From Celoporthe dispersa (lineage: Eukaryota; Ascomycota; Sordariomycetes; Diaporthales; Cryphonectriaceae), in assembly GCA_016584495.1 (NCBI GenBank), contig WAID01000001.1, positions 2,294,001 to 2,358,000 of the forward strand: 64,000 nt of DNA, written 5' to 3'. Position numbers and translations under genes: made by a program. Under the pieces are notes generated by a model. It did not search any database. It had not been told where the DNA came from and saw only the letters and a list, made by a program, of their open reading frames with translations. Below, piece by piece: positions 42,214 to 54,800 of this stretch; the stretch's first letter is position 1; each line of letters opens with the position of its first letter.

Positions 42214-44212
42214 CTAGTTTTCAACCTTGAGCCTCTTTGGCTCATTGACGGGTTCGATAGGGTCTGAGGATGGCTCGTTGGAGGCGACCTCCGGGCTCTT
42301 CCTCTTGAGTGTTGCTGCCTCGTCCCTCAGGAAGCTGGGCCCGGACCCGACCACAGGCGTCGCGAAGTTGAGCGGGCTGGGCAGCGTGTTGCCCTCGTGG
42401 TTCCTCGCGTAGAAGTCCGTGAAGAACTGGCTGGGGCTCGGCAGGAACTCGTTGTTCATGTACCGGGAGGGAAGCGCAGAAGCTGGGGTGTCAATCAGGT
42501 TGTGGCTCGGGGGCGGAGGGGGGTTGTTGGCGGGAGCGGGGCGGGCAAAGGGGTTTGGCGGTCCTGTCGCCCCGGCCGACAGCAGCGTGGTGGTCGCTGA
42601 CGGTGAGGGCGGGGGCAGCACGATTCCAGACGAGTGCGACCCGTCGTTTCGCGTGGTCTGGGAGGTAGCATCGGTCGAGTGTCCCGGCCCGGCAGAAGTG
42701 GACTCGGCGGTGTTGCTTCCGGCCTCGGACGGCTCGTCCGGGATCTGCACCTTAAGACGAGGCCGTGACGGGCCGCCGACGCGCAGGCTGTTTGCTCGAG
42801 AGGGCGGTGTATATGTCGATTCGGGTATCGAGGACACTGACAGCTGACGCCTCTGCGGAGAGGGGCCCATCTCCGATCGCCTCGGCTGCGGTGGAGACGC
42901 TGTGCTGCGCGGCGGGCCGGGCGCCGCATCGAACGCCTTGACCTCGTTCTTGAGCTGGGATTCCGCAAAGGCCGCGAGATGTTGCGACAGCACGGAGCGG
43001 CTCTCGTCGATGGGCGTGAAGATGCTGTGCTGCTTCTGGTGGGGGAGCTTCTTGATCGCGGACGTGGTGTTCAGCATGGGTGCCTGGGGTGCCAGCCTCT
43101 CGGCAGGCTCTGCCATCGGCTCCGATGGGGCTGCCATGACGTCCTGGGCCGGGGGCTCCATCTGCGCACGCACCGCTGGCGGCGGCGGCGGCGGTGATGG
43201 TCTGCGCATGGGTCCGCTCGGGAGGCCGTGGCGCTGCTGAGGCGGCGAGAGCGAGTGCCTGGCGGGCGGCGGCGGGGACTGCTGTGGAGGCGGCTGGGGA
43301 GCGAAGCTGGGAGGGACCGAGGACTGCCTCTGGGGCTCCATGTGCATCTGCATGTGAGGAGGCGGGGGCGCGTGGGGCGGATACTGGTGATGGCCGGGAG
43401 GCATGTTGGGCGCGTTCTGTGGGTTGTAGATGGCCGGCTGCGGGACGTATGCGTACCCGTTCACCTGGGGGCCGTGGGCAGGGCCGTACGGGCCGACCTG
43501 GGGCGCAACCAGCTGCGAACCCATCCGGCGCATGTCGTTGCGAGAACCAGGGCGCGAGCCGGGATGCGGCTGTGGGGTATGGGCGCGCGGGACGCCGTGG
43601 AAGACCATGCCGTTCGGTACCGGCGGCGATGCAGAGGGCGTGTGGTGCCTCAGCTGCGGAAATCCGGGCTGGCCGTGGAAGTGCTGGGGCAGGCCGTTGG
43701 GAGGCGTGCCGTTCTCGTCGTCCTCCTCTTCGTCGTCGACGCCGCCGTTGAAGTCGGAAGGTCCTTTGTGCTCATTTGGTCCACCGTGCTAAAGAGAGAA
43801 GACAAAAAACAGGTCAGCCATCGTGGCCGCGGTCTGGAACGGGGGTTTTTTTTTTTGGGGGGGGGAGGAGGCCGAGGGCTATTCTGTGTACGTACATAGG
43901 TATACCTGGTGATGAGCTCGCGCATGTCGCCCGACGAGTACTCGTACAGCTTCTTGTTCTGGCCGAAGATGAAGACGGCGACATCGACAGAGCAGAGGAC
44001 GGAGAGCTCGTGGGCCTTCTTGAAGAGACCGCCCTTGCGCTTGAGAAAGGTGCTGTTGTTGTAGAGAGCCATCCTGTCAGCAGGCGTCGGGCGGATGCAG
44101 AGGGGTCCCATGGTGACAGCCGCCGGAGGGGATATAGCACGAGGGTGTAGACTTACACAGAACGGTTTCTGTCATCCTTGATGGCCTTTATTTCAATCTT
44201 CCTGCGACCCAT
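42214..44212 (-). CDS. RLM1: MADS-box transcription factor, Rlm1/MEF2 (SRF-like) type
   Basis: Exons 44212-44157, 44052-43896 and 43788-42214 give 595 residues. The first 57 or so residues are the MADS DNA-binding domain, MGRRKIEIKAIKDDRNRSV joined to TFLKRKGGLFKKAHELSVLC, split by an intron as usual in this family. The K at position 4-5 and the IKDDRNR stretch are MEF2/Rlm1 type. The second junction gives ITRYTYHGGPNEHKGPSDFNG, a hallmark of fungal Rlm1-like factors. Rlm1 acts under the cell-wall integrity MAP kinase Slt2; in plant pathogens the counterpart (for example Mig1 of rice blast) is needed for infectious growth. The rest is a Pro/Gln/Ser-rich activation region with many SP/TP sites for MAP kinases. 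It ends in a basic PKRLKVEN. The 5' flank is long and repeat-rich. Confidence 0.92.
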
Positions 44213-46814
44213 CGTGAAGTCGGGGACGAGAAAGAGGCCAGAGAGGCAAGGCCAGGACAGGAGTCTATTTCCAGGAGACTGTGGCCCTTGGTGACGGCCG
44301 TAGCAGAGCTCTGGCCGGCGGTCGAGTGCAGGCTAGGCCGGGTAGTATGGTATCCTTCGGGGGTTCGAAGCTGGGAGGAGGGAAAGCGGACGGGCCTCAG
44401 CAGGGACAGCCGAGCTGGGAGGAGCGGAGGTCGAGGATAAAGATAGCTATGTATAGGCAGGCGGACGGCCGGGGTGGAGCAGCTATGCTGTATCGGGCAG
44501 CAGGCGAAGAGAAGAAGAAGGAGGAGGAGGAGGTCGCGCAGTCAGTGACCCTCGAGGAGATGAAGAAGGGAAGGACAAGGCCTGCGAGCGCGTCTCTCTC
44601 TCTCTGTCTCTCTCTATCTCTGTCGGTCGCTGGAAAGGCGTCGAGCAGATGGCGCGATGGATCCTCTGCAGACGCGGGCGGGCGGGCGGGTGGAGGGAGA
44701 CTCGATGTCGATGGTCGCCAGGAACAGGGCCTGGCTCGAGATCGGAATCGAAGTCAAGCGCACACAGACAAGATTGGCCGGCCAGGGCGCAAGGGCCTTA
44801 TTTGAGTCTTTGTCGACCAGAAGCAGCGGCCGCCAGACGAGAGGGTACTTAGGTAAGGCAGGGCGGAGGGAGTGTGTGTGTGTGTGTGAGTGAGAGAGAA
44901 AGCCAGGAGAATTAATTATAAGTCGATTAGGGCGACATGGGGGGGGTCCGACGATGTGCCGTCTTGTAGCAGTAGCGCAGAGGAGGTGGTGGAGGGGGAG
45001 AGGGAGCGAGAGGGAAAAAAAGGATCAAACCCGAACCGGACTGTGTTGAATGCGACGGGATGGGATGAGGAGGGTGGGTGTGAGCGAGAGGGAATCAAGG
45101 CGTTGCGCCGTGGTCGTCGCCGTTGGGTTTCTTTCCTGCGTGGATGCGTGGTCGCGTCGCTTGACAGGTGTTGAAGGAAGCAGAAGGGGAAGAGAATGGG
45201 GACGGGGCTGAAGGGCTGATACTAATAATAGACGGGAGAGAAGAAGAGAGACGCTGTGTGCAGGGCCGCCAGCCTTTTAGACTCTCTGCTCTTTGGGGGG
45301 GGGGTGGTTGTGGGAGTGGAAAGACTTTAGGACCCAGCCCGACAACCTCTGGTTCTTCTGGGGCAGGCCCCCCCCCGGGAGCCTCAACTGGGAGCGAAAG
45401 AGAGAGAGAGAGAGTGTGTGTGTGAGAGAGAGAGAGAGAGACAGATAGTCCACCACAGTGTGCCCAGACGAAGCAGTGGAGGGGGGGGTGGTGTGGAGAA
45501 GGGGGCAACGCTCAGGACCAGGACAGGGGGGGTTGGGAGGAACCTGTACCACAGTAGCTGTACTACTACATCCAGGGCAGCAGCAGCACGGGCCAGCAGC
45601 AGGAATTGTATGTAGGGGGGGGGAAGGAGGGGAGGGGAAGAAGTAAGCAGGGTCGCTGAAACGGGAAAGTCGACAGGGGGGAGGGAGAGGCCTAGTGGCT
45701 CAGAGGCGCACAGGGCAGCGAAGGGCCTGTGGGAGCCCTGTTCTTTCCCTGGCGTACTTGCGTACAGGCTGCGGATGTGTCATGGTGGTAAGGTGCCAGG
45801 CAGGTGGGGAAGGCACAGAGAACTCAATTAGCCCAGGATCCCCTCCCCTCCCAGGTACCGGTACATCCCCTGGGTCCCACCTCGTCCGCGCTAAAATCTC
45901 TTCCCTCTCTGGCTTCTTTCATCTGCACAAATTCTCGTTCGACTTTCTTACTGCGGTACCCTCCCCCTCGAGGCCATTCCTCATCCGGATATCTTTGCTG
46001 ACGAGGGGACTCTGTTATTACTTGGTCCTGCTAGGCTGAGACTTGTGTTTGGTCTCGATCTCGTTCGATACCGAGTACAGCTCTATCGCGCCCAGGTTTT
46101 TTTTTCTTTTTTCCAATTTTTATTTTATTTTATAGATTCTCTGGGAGGGGGGTTTGCCCCGTCCCGCCCTCCTGCCTGCTTACTTTCTCTCTGCCCTTCC
46201 TGTGCCCTTTTCCGCCCCTCCCCTCCTCTCCTCTCGATATACCTTACCAGCCAGCCAGCCAGCCCGTGAGGTCGGAACATTCATGACTGGTCATGGCAAA
46301 ACTTGAGAGAGTTCCGGGTCGACGGTGCTGCCGCTGCCGCCAGGTCCCGTCAGGTCTCGGTCGAAACGCTCTAGAAGCGTGGATCACGACAAGTCCGTGG
46401 GAACGTCGGCGGATCGACAGGGGCACCCTTGGGTGACAGGCAGCAGGACCGTGCCCCAAGGGCCCCTGACAAATTCCGGTGGACGTTGTGTGTCTGCTGC
46501 GCACAAACTACCTGCCTACCAACCTACCTAGTTACTGTATGGTACGGTGTAGGCTTGCTCTCCCGCCGGACCTGACAGCTTGGGTCGCGCCTCTAAAAAC
46601 CACGTGTACATCCGGCAATAGACAGCAGGCCATGACGCCTCTCTTGTTTTGAAGGACTCATGGTGGGTGATTGAAGACGTATGTGCGTGTATGTGCGTTT
46701 GTATTTGTGTGCCTCTCTACGGCAGGCCTTGGTTCCGCTGCTCGACCCCTGTCCAGGCCTGGGGCTTGGCACAATGAAACTGGCGGGTTTGAGGAATCAT
46801 GCTGGGCTCGGTGG

Positions 46815-46868
46815 GGGAGGAGAAGGAGGAGGAAGAGGAGGAGGAGGAGGAGGAGGAGGAGGAGGAGG
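46815..46868. repeat. GGA trinucleotide repeat
   Basis: About 54 bases of GGA/GGAA repeats on the plus strand in the gene-free interval. Confidence 0.85.
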
Positions 46869-48884
46869 GATGATGGTGGTCAGCAGACGCATCTCGATGG
46901 CTCTTGCAGCTACTATGGTACGACACGGCGTGGCCTCTCTGCCTGCTGCCGGCTCTGGGAGCTTCGACGGTGTCGACAGGTGGTGAGACATCATCAGGGT
47001 TGTGAGCTCCAGCACCTCTTGTCTCTTCTTTTTTTTCTTCTCTCTCTTCTTTCTCTTTCTTCTTGTTCCGGTGGCATCCAGTTCGCGGCGCCCCCGTTGC
47101 ATGCGTCATGGACCTCGCGGCCGGATTGAGCCTGCAGCCCGTCGCCACGCGGCACTTGTCTTCTCCCGCTGGGCGCACCACCCACGGCGTCCTCGTAGGG
47201 TTTGAGAAGGGAGCGAGGGACGGAGAGGAGGAGACCCGAGGTTGACTGCCTGCCCTGTCTCCCTCTAGGCTGAAGATGCGTCTGACCCCCGCTGCAGCCT
47301 CCCTGCACCTCGACGCCTGCATGTGGTGCCCTGCCAGCCCTACACACCCAGTGATCCAAATTTGGAGCTGTGAGTGCTCCCCAAGATCTCATCACTCCCT
47401 GTCGGATTCGACGATCTGAACCTGGACGAGGGTGCCCGCCCAGAGAGGGACGAACGCCAGGGCTGCGTTCTTGCGCACACCTAAGCCACCTTCTTGTGGC
47501 TTGTCGGGCCCGGCTCCTGCGGAGCATCTCTGCGCGTCTGCTGCTCAAGAGCTCGAGGGGGGCCGCCGGGGAAGGGGTCTACGGCATTGGTCCACAATTA
47601 TGCGACATGGCGTACTCAGGGAACTACAGGACCAGCCTCCGCTTCCCGTTGGCCCTCATACAAGGCCGGTTCAGTTCCTGTTGTGTTTTTTTTCTCTCTT
47701 TCTTTCTTCAGCAGACGACATTACTCGTCTCCCAAATAAAGGAGAGAAGAAAAAAACAACCCTTGGGGGTCTCCGTAGCCGAGCCTGCCAGCCACGAGTC
47801 ACGGCTGACTGAACGCATTGCGTCAACCAGACCCGCGGTGGGAGAGCGGACGAACCAATGGCATTCATCTGACGGGCATGCACCATACCACAGCAGCTTC
47901 TCCTATTGTACAGGTCTGCACTCGTGAAAGACAACAGGTCCTCGAGCCATATCCTCCAGGCCCTGCGCCAATGAGCCCGAACCCCAGCTGCGAGCCCGTG
48001 ATTCTTCCCCCCACCCACCCACCCTGTGGCCCTCGACGCGCTGGCGTCTGCACCCGCACCTGCAGAAGCTGCATCACAGCGGGGCAGATCGCTGGGCGCC
48101 CCGGCGGCTATCTATTAATAGCTATATTTAGCTTCAGTTGAATCGAACGTCAACCGATCTTCGCTCTCGAGGTTCGGATTCGATCGTCCCACCAGCGCCC
48201 CCCCCCCCCCGCCTCCCATCTCTTCCCGGGCTTCATGGCTTGAGCAGACAAGGGAAATCGTCCGGTACCAACGCGTACCAGACCCAGAAGCCGCCCATTG
48301 CGCCGCAGAGGGAAAACCCGGGGTATCAAGGCACTCACCCATGCCGTTGCATCTCAGGTGTCTTGCATGAGCACGGAGCACCCTGTGCACGCGGTATCTC
48401 TCTCGTCCTGGTCCTCGTCAGCGGGGGTTTCTGACCCCTCTGTGCCTGCCCCTCTGCCCTGGCCGGACCAAGCACCCGCCCTCCCTCATCTCACCACTGA
48501 CCCTGGAGCGATCCCGGGACGACCTGTGCCCCGGCCCCATCATAAGCTCGCTGTCTCCGTCGCACAAAGAGATGAAGCTGACGACCGCGGCAAGACAGGG
48601 AGACACGTGAGTGAGTGAGTGAGTGAGTGAGAGTGTGAGAGAGAGGTGGTGGCTGGGCGGGCGAATACGCTCTTGACCAGCCGAGGTGAGATCTCCAGAC
48701 GCTACCGATCCGGCTGCAGAGAAGGATCGATAGTCGACTGAGCGACGACCTGGAAGGATTGGCTGATTACGATAACATGGGGTCCTCATCTTGTGTCACA
48801 CGTAAGCCTTGAGCCGTGCAGACCCCCTCCCAGGAATCTTGAGGCTCGGTGCCCGTGGATGACGGAGGGGAAGAGAGGGAGAGA

Positions 48885-48889
<5 letters not shown>

Positions 48890-48957
<68 letters not shown>
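48890..48957. repeat. Long GA microsatellite
   Basis: An almost perfect GA run of about 68 bases, the longest microsatellite of the window. Confidence 0.93.
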
Positions 48958-48959
<2 letters not shown>

Positions 48960-49316
48960 GAGTGAAAAGATCTCCATCAATGTGGCGAGCCATATTCCAT
49001 ATGCGCGAGCCCACATTGGGAAGGAAAAAACAGGTGTTGTGCCTCCCCCTTCCTCCTTCGACCGGTGTTCCCCTCGCGACTGTCCAGCGACGATGCTCCC
49101 GAGACCTGGTACGGTATACTGTACTGTCAGTGCTACAGACGAAGGTGCTCGGTGCCCGCCGTCGGCTGGGGCGGCGGGTCCAGATCGAGGACACAACGCG
49201 GAGGATTCAAGATCAAAGACGCGCTTGTGGTGCTCCTCGATCCTACGCCTCGCTGCAGACTACCCGTTCTAGGTCTCCTCGGTGTCCACGACGCCCCAGA
49301 ATCCCGCGCCTCACCG

Positions 49317-49318
<2 letters not shown>

Positions 49319-49356
<38 letters not shown>
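49319..49356. repeat. GT microsatellite
   Basis: A perfect GT run of about 38 bases, some 360 bases right of the long GA run. Confidence 0.92.
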
Positions 49357-49357
<1 letters not shown>

Positions 49358-50010
49358 GAGAGCAACAGTCTGCGAAGCCGCGCCCTCTCCTGAGAAAGGC
49401 CCCGTGAGATCCCTGGGCCCAACACACCTGCTCCGGCGAAAGCTACAGCCGAGCTGCAGAGCCTCACTGGTCCCCCCCCCCCCTCTAGGGCGATATGTGC
49501 GTCGTGAGATGATCGGAACAGGGCAATCTATCTGCTGCGCTGAGCAGCCGTGTTTCGAAACGAACGGGATCCGCGCGGCTGTGCTCCCAACGGTCCCGCG
49601 GCCCAGCTTCGCGGCCATCTCTTCTCATGGGGATCCGCCTCCTCACCTGCCAGCAGGAAGGGCATCTATCTCCTCGGGCGATGGGCGACGGAACCGCCAG
49701 GGCCCGTCTCACCTCAGGCCCTGCTAGCCAGGCACGGGAATCACCTGACAGAGCACGCGTTGCCTGTGGACCTCTGGCGGCGGCCGCCAAGAAGAACTTC
49801 TTTGTACGACCAGACAGCATGTTGTAGATTACTTACCACAGAGCCCGGTCTCATCATCATCATGACGCCCCTCCCATCACGAGGAGATCGGTCCGGGCTG
49901 GGTGGTTTGCTGAGTGATACAGTGCTCAGAGCAGCCCAGGACGACCCGCTGGCCAGACTGGATCTGAACATCAAAGTAGCTTCTCATTTCATCTTTCGAT
50001 ATCATAATGA

Positions 50011-50040
50011 TGATGATGATGATGATCATCATCATCATCA
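50011..50040. repeat. Perfect palindrome built from GAT and ATC repeats
   Basis: Five TGA/GAT units pass directly into the complementary ATC units with the centre at GATC (50024-50027). The two arms of 15 bases are exact reverse complements, so a hairpin or cruciform can form. The tract is not coding as far as I can see. Confidence 0.9.
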
Positions 50041-50235
50041 AGCCACTCATCAAGCATGGGTGACATGTGCACAACAAATCTCACATCCCTCCCGCTACCA
50101 TCGCTCACATCCCTTCCTCATACCCATCCATCCACCTACCTGCCTACTGCCCTCTCCCTCCCCCCCCCCCCTCTTCGGCCAGCCTTCGACCTCGTAGGAT
50201 CGATCCGTAAGCTTGATTCCCTTTTACCAATATTC

Positions 50236-50433
50236 CACACACACACACACACACACACAGGCCTCTACACACCCCATCCCGAGGCCCTTCTCATCCGCTT
50301 GCTCACCCACTCATCCACAAGCTCACTCCCTCTGGATCTCCCTTTTTCCCACCCACCATCCGCGCCACCCAGCGCTTCACCTCACAAATCATGCGTCTCA
50401 GCCACCCACCCACACTCACACACACACACACAC
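50236..50433. repeat. Two CA microsatellites
   Basis: CA runs at about 50236-50259 and 50417-50433, separated by pyrimidine-rich non-coding sequence. Confidence 0.88.
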
Positions 50434-50712
50434 ATCCCACCATCCATCCACGTTTCGGCCAGCTCGCTCAGCCCTGCCCTTTATTTTTTTTTCTGTCTTA
50501 ACTTTATATATACATAGTAAATTTGGCGCCGCTAAGCGCCCATAGACGCGCGGGGTCTGCATAAGCGTCCCGTGCATACTACCTGGTCTTGACTGCATGG
50601 GGTTTCTTTCTTTTCTAAAGATAGTGGCAGACCAAACATGTTGTAGCGGGGAGAAGGGGGGGAGGGGAGGGCGGATCCACACTCTCTGCAAGGGCAGATC
50701 GATTGGGTCTTT

Positions 50713-50750
50713 GGGAGGGGCGGGGGCGGGCTGGAGGGGGGGAGGGGGGG
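50713..50750 (+). other. G-rich tract with G-quadruplex pattern
   Basis: At least six G-runs of three or more with loops of one to four bases lie within about 38 bases on the plus strand. A second G-rich block lies 40-60 bases upstream (about 50646-50672). Confidence 0.5.
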
Positions 50751-51809
50751 AAGCAGAGCGACCAACGTCCTTCTCGTCCCGGCTTTTGCTACGTAGTAAA
50801 TGTTCCACACAGTTCACCATCACCGTCGCAGTCACAAAGTCACCGTCACATCACGTCTTTCCCCCCTACACCAACAACGACACACCCAGGCTACCGGCCG
50901 GGTACGTGTGAGAATAACAACGACGAAAATGAGATCACCACCGCTGCCTGGCCTTGTAGAAAGTACTGACCTTGACTCATTATTTTCCTGGCTGGGCCAA
51001 CCTAAAAGCGTATCTCTTGTCACCTCTCACCCTTCCTCCCCAACCTCCCCCCCCCCCGGCGCCGTGTCCAACGGGGGCGTCTGAGACCAGGCCGGCAAGA
51101 CAGGCCTTTCATCTGCCTGCGTAAAGACCCATCATTCCATGCCGCCGCTCCCCTACAATATCGCCACCAACGGCACTTCAGTCTTGTCAATCTCTTGCCC
51201 GGCATGTCACCGAGACACTCCACTTCTTTTCCCCTAGGCACCCAAGAGAAAGAAAAAGAAGTCAGAAGAAAAAAAGAGGCAAAAAAAATCCAGCACCGGC
51301 CCACGCTCCTGATTTGCCCTAAGAAAGAAAAAGAAGAAGAAAAAAGGACATTCGACAATTTCCCCTCCTCTTCGCGTAGGGGGTTTTTTCTTTCTTTTTT
51401 TCTGACGTGCAAAAGTCCATAGATTAAATTCAAAGCCCTAGCAGCAGCTGCCTGCTCGCAGCCAACGAACCATCCACGTCTTCTGTCCCTATGTAGACCT
51501 CTCTCGTGATCTAATTTTGCGTACCACGCAGTCCGCCCCCCGCCCCCCTCCGGCTTATAGATGAGACAAACCAGGTCGATAGTCAGGTTAGCGGCGCTCT
51601 TGACGGACCGGTCCCCTCAACAGCCCCATCTGATGAACAAATCGATAGCGGCATGCACGTCGGCAGAGACACTGCCCGAGGTCTTGACCCAGAGGTTTCA
51701 TAGGGCGGTGCGCACCATTGCAGAACTCGTCAGGTGGGAGACAATACGACTAAGAACGCGCCTGGCACACAGACTCTGCGGAGGCATCCTCGAGCGGCGT
51801 GGTCGTGAA

Positions 51810-54800
51810 TCAAGACTCGCCGTAGGTGCCAGTGGTGTCCTCACCGGCCGGCTTGCTGCCCATGGATCCGTTGAGCACTGGACACAATCTATAGGCTGGA
51901 AGTTAGTACGATATACCAGAAACAATCCCACTCTGTAGAACACCAGGAGAAGGTAGGGCTGGGGGGGAGGGGGCCAGAGTTATGCGCAGCACGCTCCTCC
52001 CTCTGAGAAAGGACGGGCTTGGCTAGAGAACTAGTGAGAGGTGGGAAGACAAACTTCTTGTTGGTCTTGATGTGGCCGACCATGCCGCAGTTCGCACACT
52101 TTCGAGTGGTACCGCCTTTCTCGATGGAGGGCTCCGCGCCGGGGGACATGACCGCATCGCCGCCCGGGACGGGCATGGGGAGACGACCGCCTCCCTTTTG
52201 CTTCTCGCGCTGCTGTCGGCGTTCGCGATTCTTCTTGAGACGCTCCTCTTCCTTGGAGATCCTGTGTGTCGTGGGGTTTAGTCTTGGGCTCTCATCAGGA
52301 CGAAGGGGATAGGGAGGAAACCTGGCCGGTAGAGAGGCGAAGGTGCAGCCAGGGGGGGGGAAGAATGGGGTGGCTTACTTCAGTAGGACGATCCTGTCGT
52401 GCTCCTCGTCACCAGTGAAACCGGCAAAGATACTGAGAGATGTGAGTTAGAACCGTGAGCCCCTCCCGGCGAGCACATTCCGTGCTTATATGGACCGAAG
52501 CAGTAGACTTACTCGACCTCCGCCTCCTGGATAGCAATCCTCCTCGCCGTGTATTCCTTGATGATTCCGGGGTCCTCGATGATCTCCTCAACGTCCTTCT
52601 CCGTGCCGTCCGGCTCGCGCACAGTCCTCACGATCTTCAGCCTCCGCTTTGCGGCGCGTGCGGCGCTGGTGGCGCTCCGACTGATCTGGCTCACACCCTC
52701 GTCAAAGCGCGGGGTCGCACCTACGCCGTTGGCGTGCGCCTGGAAGGAGCTGCTGGCCGCGTTGGCATACAGCCGTTCGTCCTCGTCCTCCTGGGGGCGA
52801 CGTCGGCGTCGTCGTGGGTCTGGGTGTCGCTGAGCGTCTTTTGCTGTTTGTTCCAGATGTCCGCGATGACCTCTGCGTACGCGTCGTTCTGCTTCTTGAC
52901 GTTGTACGAGTGCCCTCCGTTCGCCTTCTTCTCGCGCTCTAGGGCGTCTGCCGACGTGGACTGGGGGCCCTGCTCGTGATACACGTTGAGGAAGCCACCC
53001 TTCATGGAGGTCTTGATGAAGCTGAAGCCCAGGCCCCGGCCTGTCGGGTCACCCTCGCCGCGCAGCTTCAGCATGGCCTTGCCGCTCGTGGCGTCGAGGA
53101 ATGCCTTGGTCGTCTTCCACGGCGAGAGCTGCACTGCTATGTTCCCTCCCGCCCCGGTCCCGTCGTCGTCGTCCTTGTCGAGGTCGGCTTGGTCGATAGC
53201 GAAGCCGGCCTTCTCGACCTCGTACGCTCCGACCTGCATCGCGTCCATGAGGCAGACGTCCTCGGGCTGGACCATCGAGTTGATAGAGTCGGGGTCCATG
53301 AGCTTCTCGCCCTCCCGCAGGCTCCAGGTCCTCGCGTCCTTGTCGTACTGCAGGAATTCCCTGAGCTTCTGTCGGTTCTGGGCAACATTGGACTCCGCGA
53401 TGTGAGTGGTGATGTCCTCGAGGGACAGGAAGCCGTGCCTCGTTATGAAGCGGTATGCCAGCATCTTCATCCGGTTCTTGCTGGTGTTTGTGACCTTTCT
53501 GGAGTGGGGCCCCGGGACCTCCACGGACGGGAAGTTCTGCCCGACAACGTAGATGTGATCAATACTGCGCATGTAGTACTTGCTCTCGTTGTCGTCTGTG
53601 ATGCGGCCGATGATGAAGTCCGTCTTCCGCGGCTCGTGTTTGAATATGGGCGCGCGGTACATGTGGTTCCAGAGGGTAGGTACCGTCTGCCCCTTGGGGA
53701 CGTCGCCAAAGTTCGCAAAGGGAGACCTGTCCTCGGGCAGGAGGATCTTGGTCTCGCCGAGGGCGAGCTTGTCGGTGGGCTTGTCCTCGGGGTCGTGGTT
53801 GACGCGGAAGTAGTTGACAATCTTGCTGCCCATGCCGAAGTTGGACAGGACGGTAGGGATCTCCTCGCAGTACTCGAAAAGGACGGCGGTCGAGTTGTCG
53901 TTGAGGCTGAGGTCCCTGGAGGCCTTGTAGACATCGCTCACCCTGGATGACTTGAAGTCCTTCCGCCTGTGGTGCCTGGGCTTGGCCCAGTTCAGCTTCG
54001 CACCGACCTGGCGGCGGACGCGAAGGCTCGGGCGGTGGTAGTTGAAGGGGTTTGGGTCCGAGAGCTTGACCATGTAGTAAGGGTAGAGCAGCTTGCGGGC
54101 GGGCACGCTGTGCTCGACCTGGACGCCGCCCAGGGTCGCCCTGACCTTGTCCCTGACGTTCTCCTTGAGGGCCTCGTACGCGTCGTCATTCGATATGTCG
54201 AAGCGCTGTGTGATGTCTGATGCCACCTTGCCGTCGGCCATGCGGACCATCTTGGAGCTCGGCCTCGGCCGCTTGACCGGCCGCTCGGCCTCGTTGTCGT
54301 CAATGAGGAGGTACGGGTCGTTCAGGTCGAGGCGCACGCGCTTGGCACTCTCGCGGTCGCCTCCTCGAAGTCGTCGAAGGATGGCGCGGCGAACCATGAG
54401 ATCTCTGGCAGGCCCTTGGCGTGGGAGATCTTGCGGCGCTTGGGCTTGGGGGGCGCAAGGCCCATATCTAGGTACCACTGGTGGTCTTCCTCGTCCTCTG
54501 CTGCCGCCGGCGACGCCTGGCGGAACTTTGGCGTTCCGGGGTCGATAATGTCGTCCCAGTCCTCACAGACAGTCTCGATGTCCCTGAGCGTGAAGCCGCC
54601 GATGAGCTCCTGGTCCGAGTCCGGGTCGTCCCTGGCGAAGATCTCGAGCTCGTCCTCGTTGATCGGCTCGGGCTTCAGCAGGGAGACCAGACCCTCTCTC
54701 TCTGCAGCCTGTATCTTCTCGGCGGTGGTGGCAGAGGCTGGCCCCGGCTTCATGAACGACTTCTCCTGGCCGATGTCCACCTCCAGGCTGAGCTTCGTGG

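Larger units (their letters stand above)
44213..51809. other. 7.6 kb gene-free interval dense in microsatellites and G-rich tracts
   Basis: This lies between the 5' end of the RLM1 gene and the 3' end of TAF1. I found no gene with a family motif or splice pattern on either strand. Long open frames here (for example minus 46717-47322, plus 49065-49727) are made of repeats such as GGA, GT and GA. T/A-rich tracts (46098-46135, 51230-51415), GA, GT, CA and GGA repeats, a GAT/ATC palindrome and G-rich tracts are listed separately. It could be a large regulatory region of RLM1 or hold non-coding transcripts; sequence alone does not say. Confidence 0.55.

Noticed and set aside
46717..47322. 201-residue minus-strand frame with a polyserine stretch
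   Set aside because: The serine run is only the GGA repeat read in reverse, and the rest has no conserved look.
49065..49727. 220-residue plus-strand frame containing a Cys-Val run
   Set aside because: The CV run is the GT microsatellite; flanks look like non-coding DNA.
52976..53950. Long open frame on the plus strand opposite TAF1
   Set aside because: It is antisense to clear TAF1 sequence, with no motif of its own.
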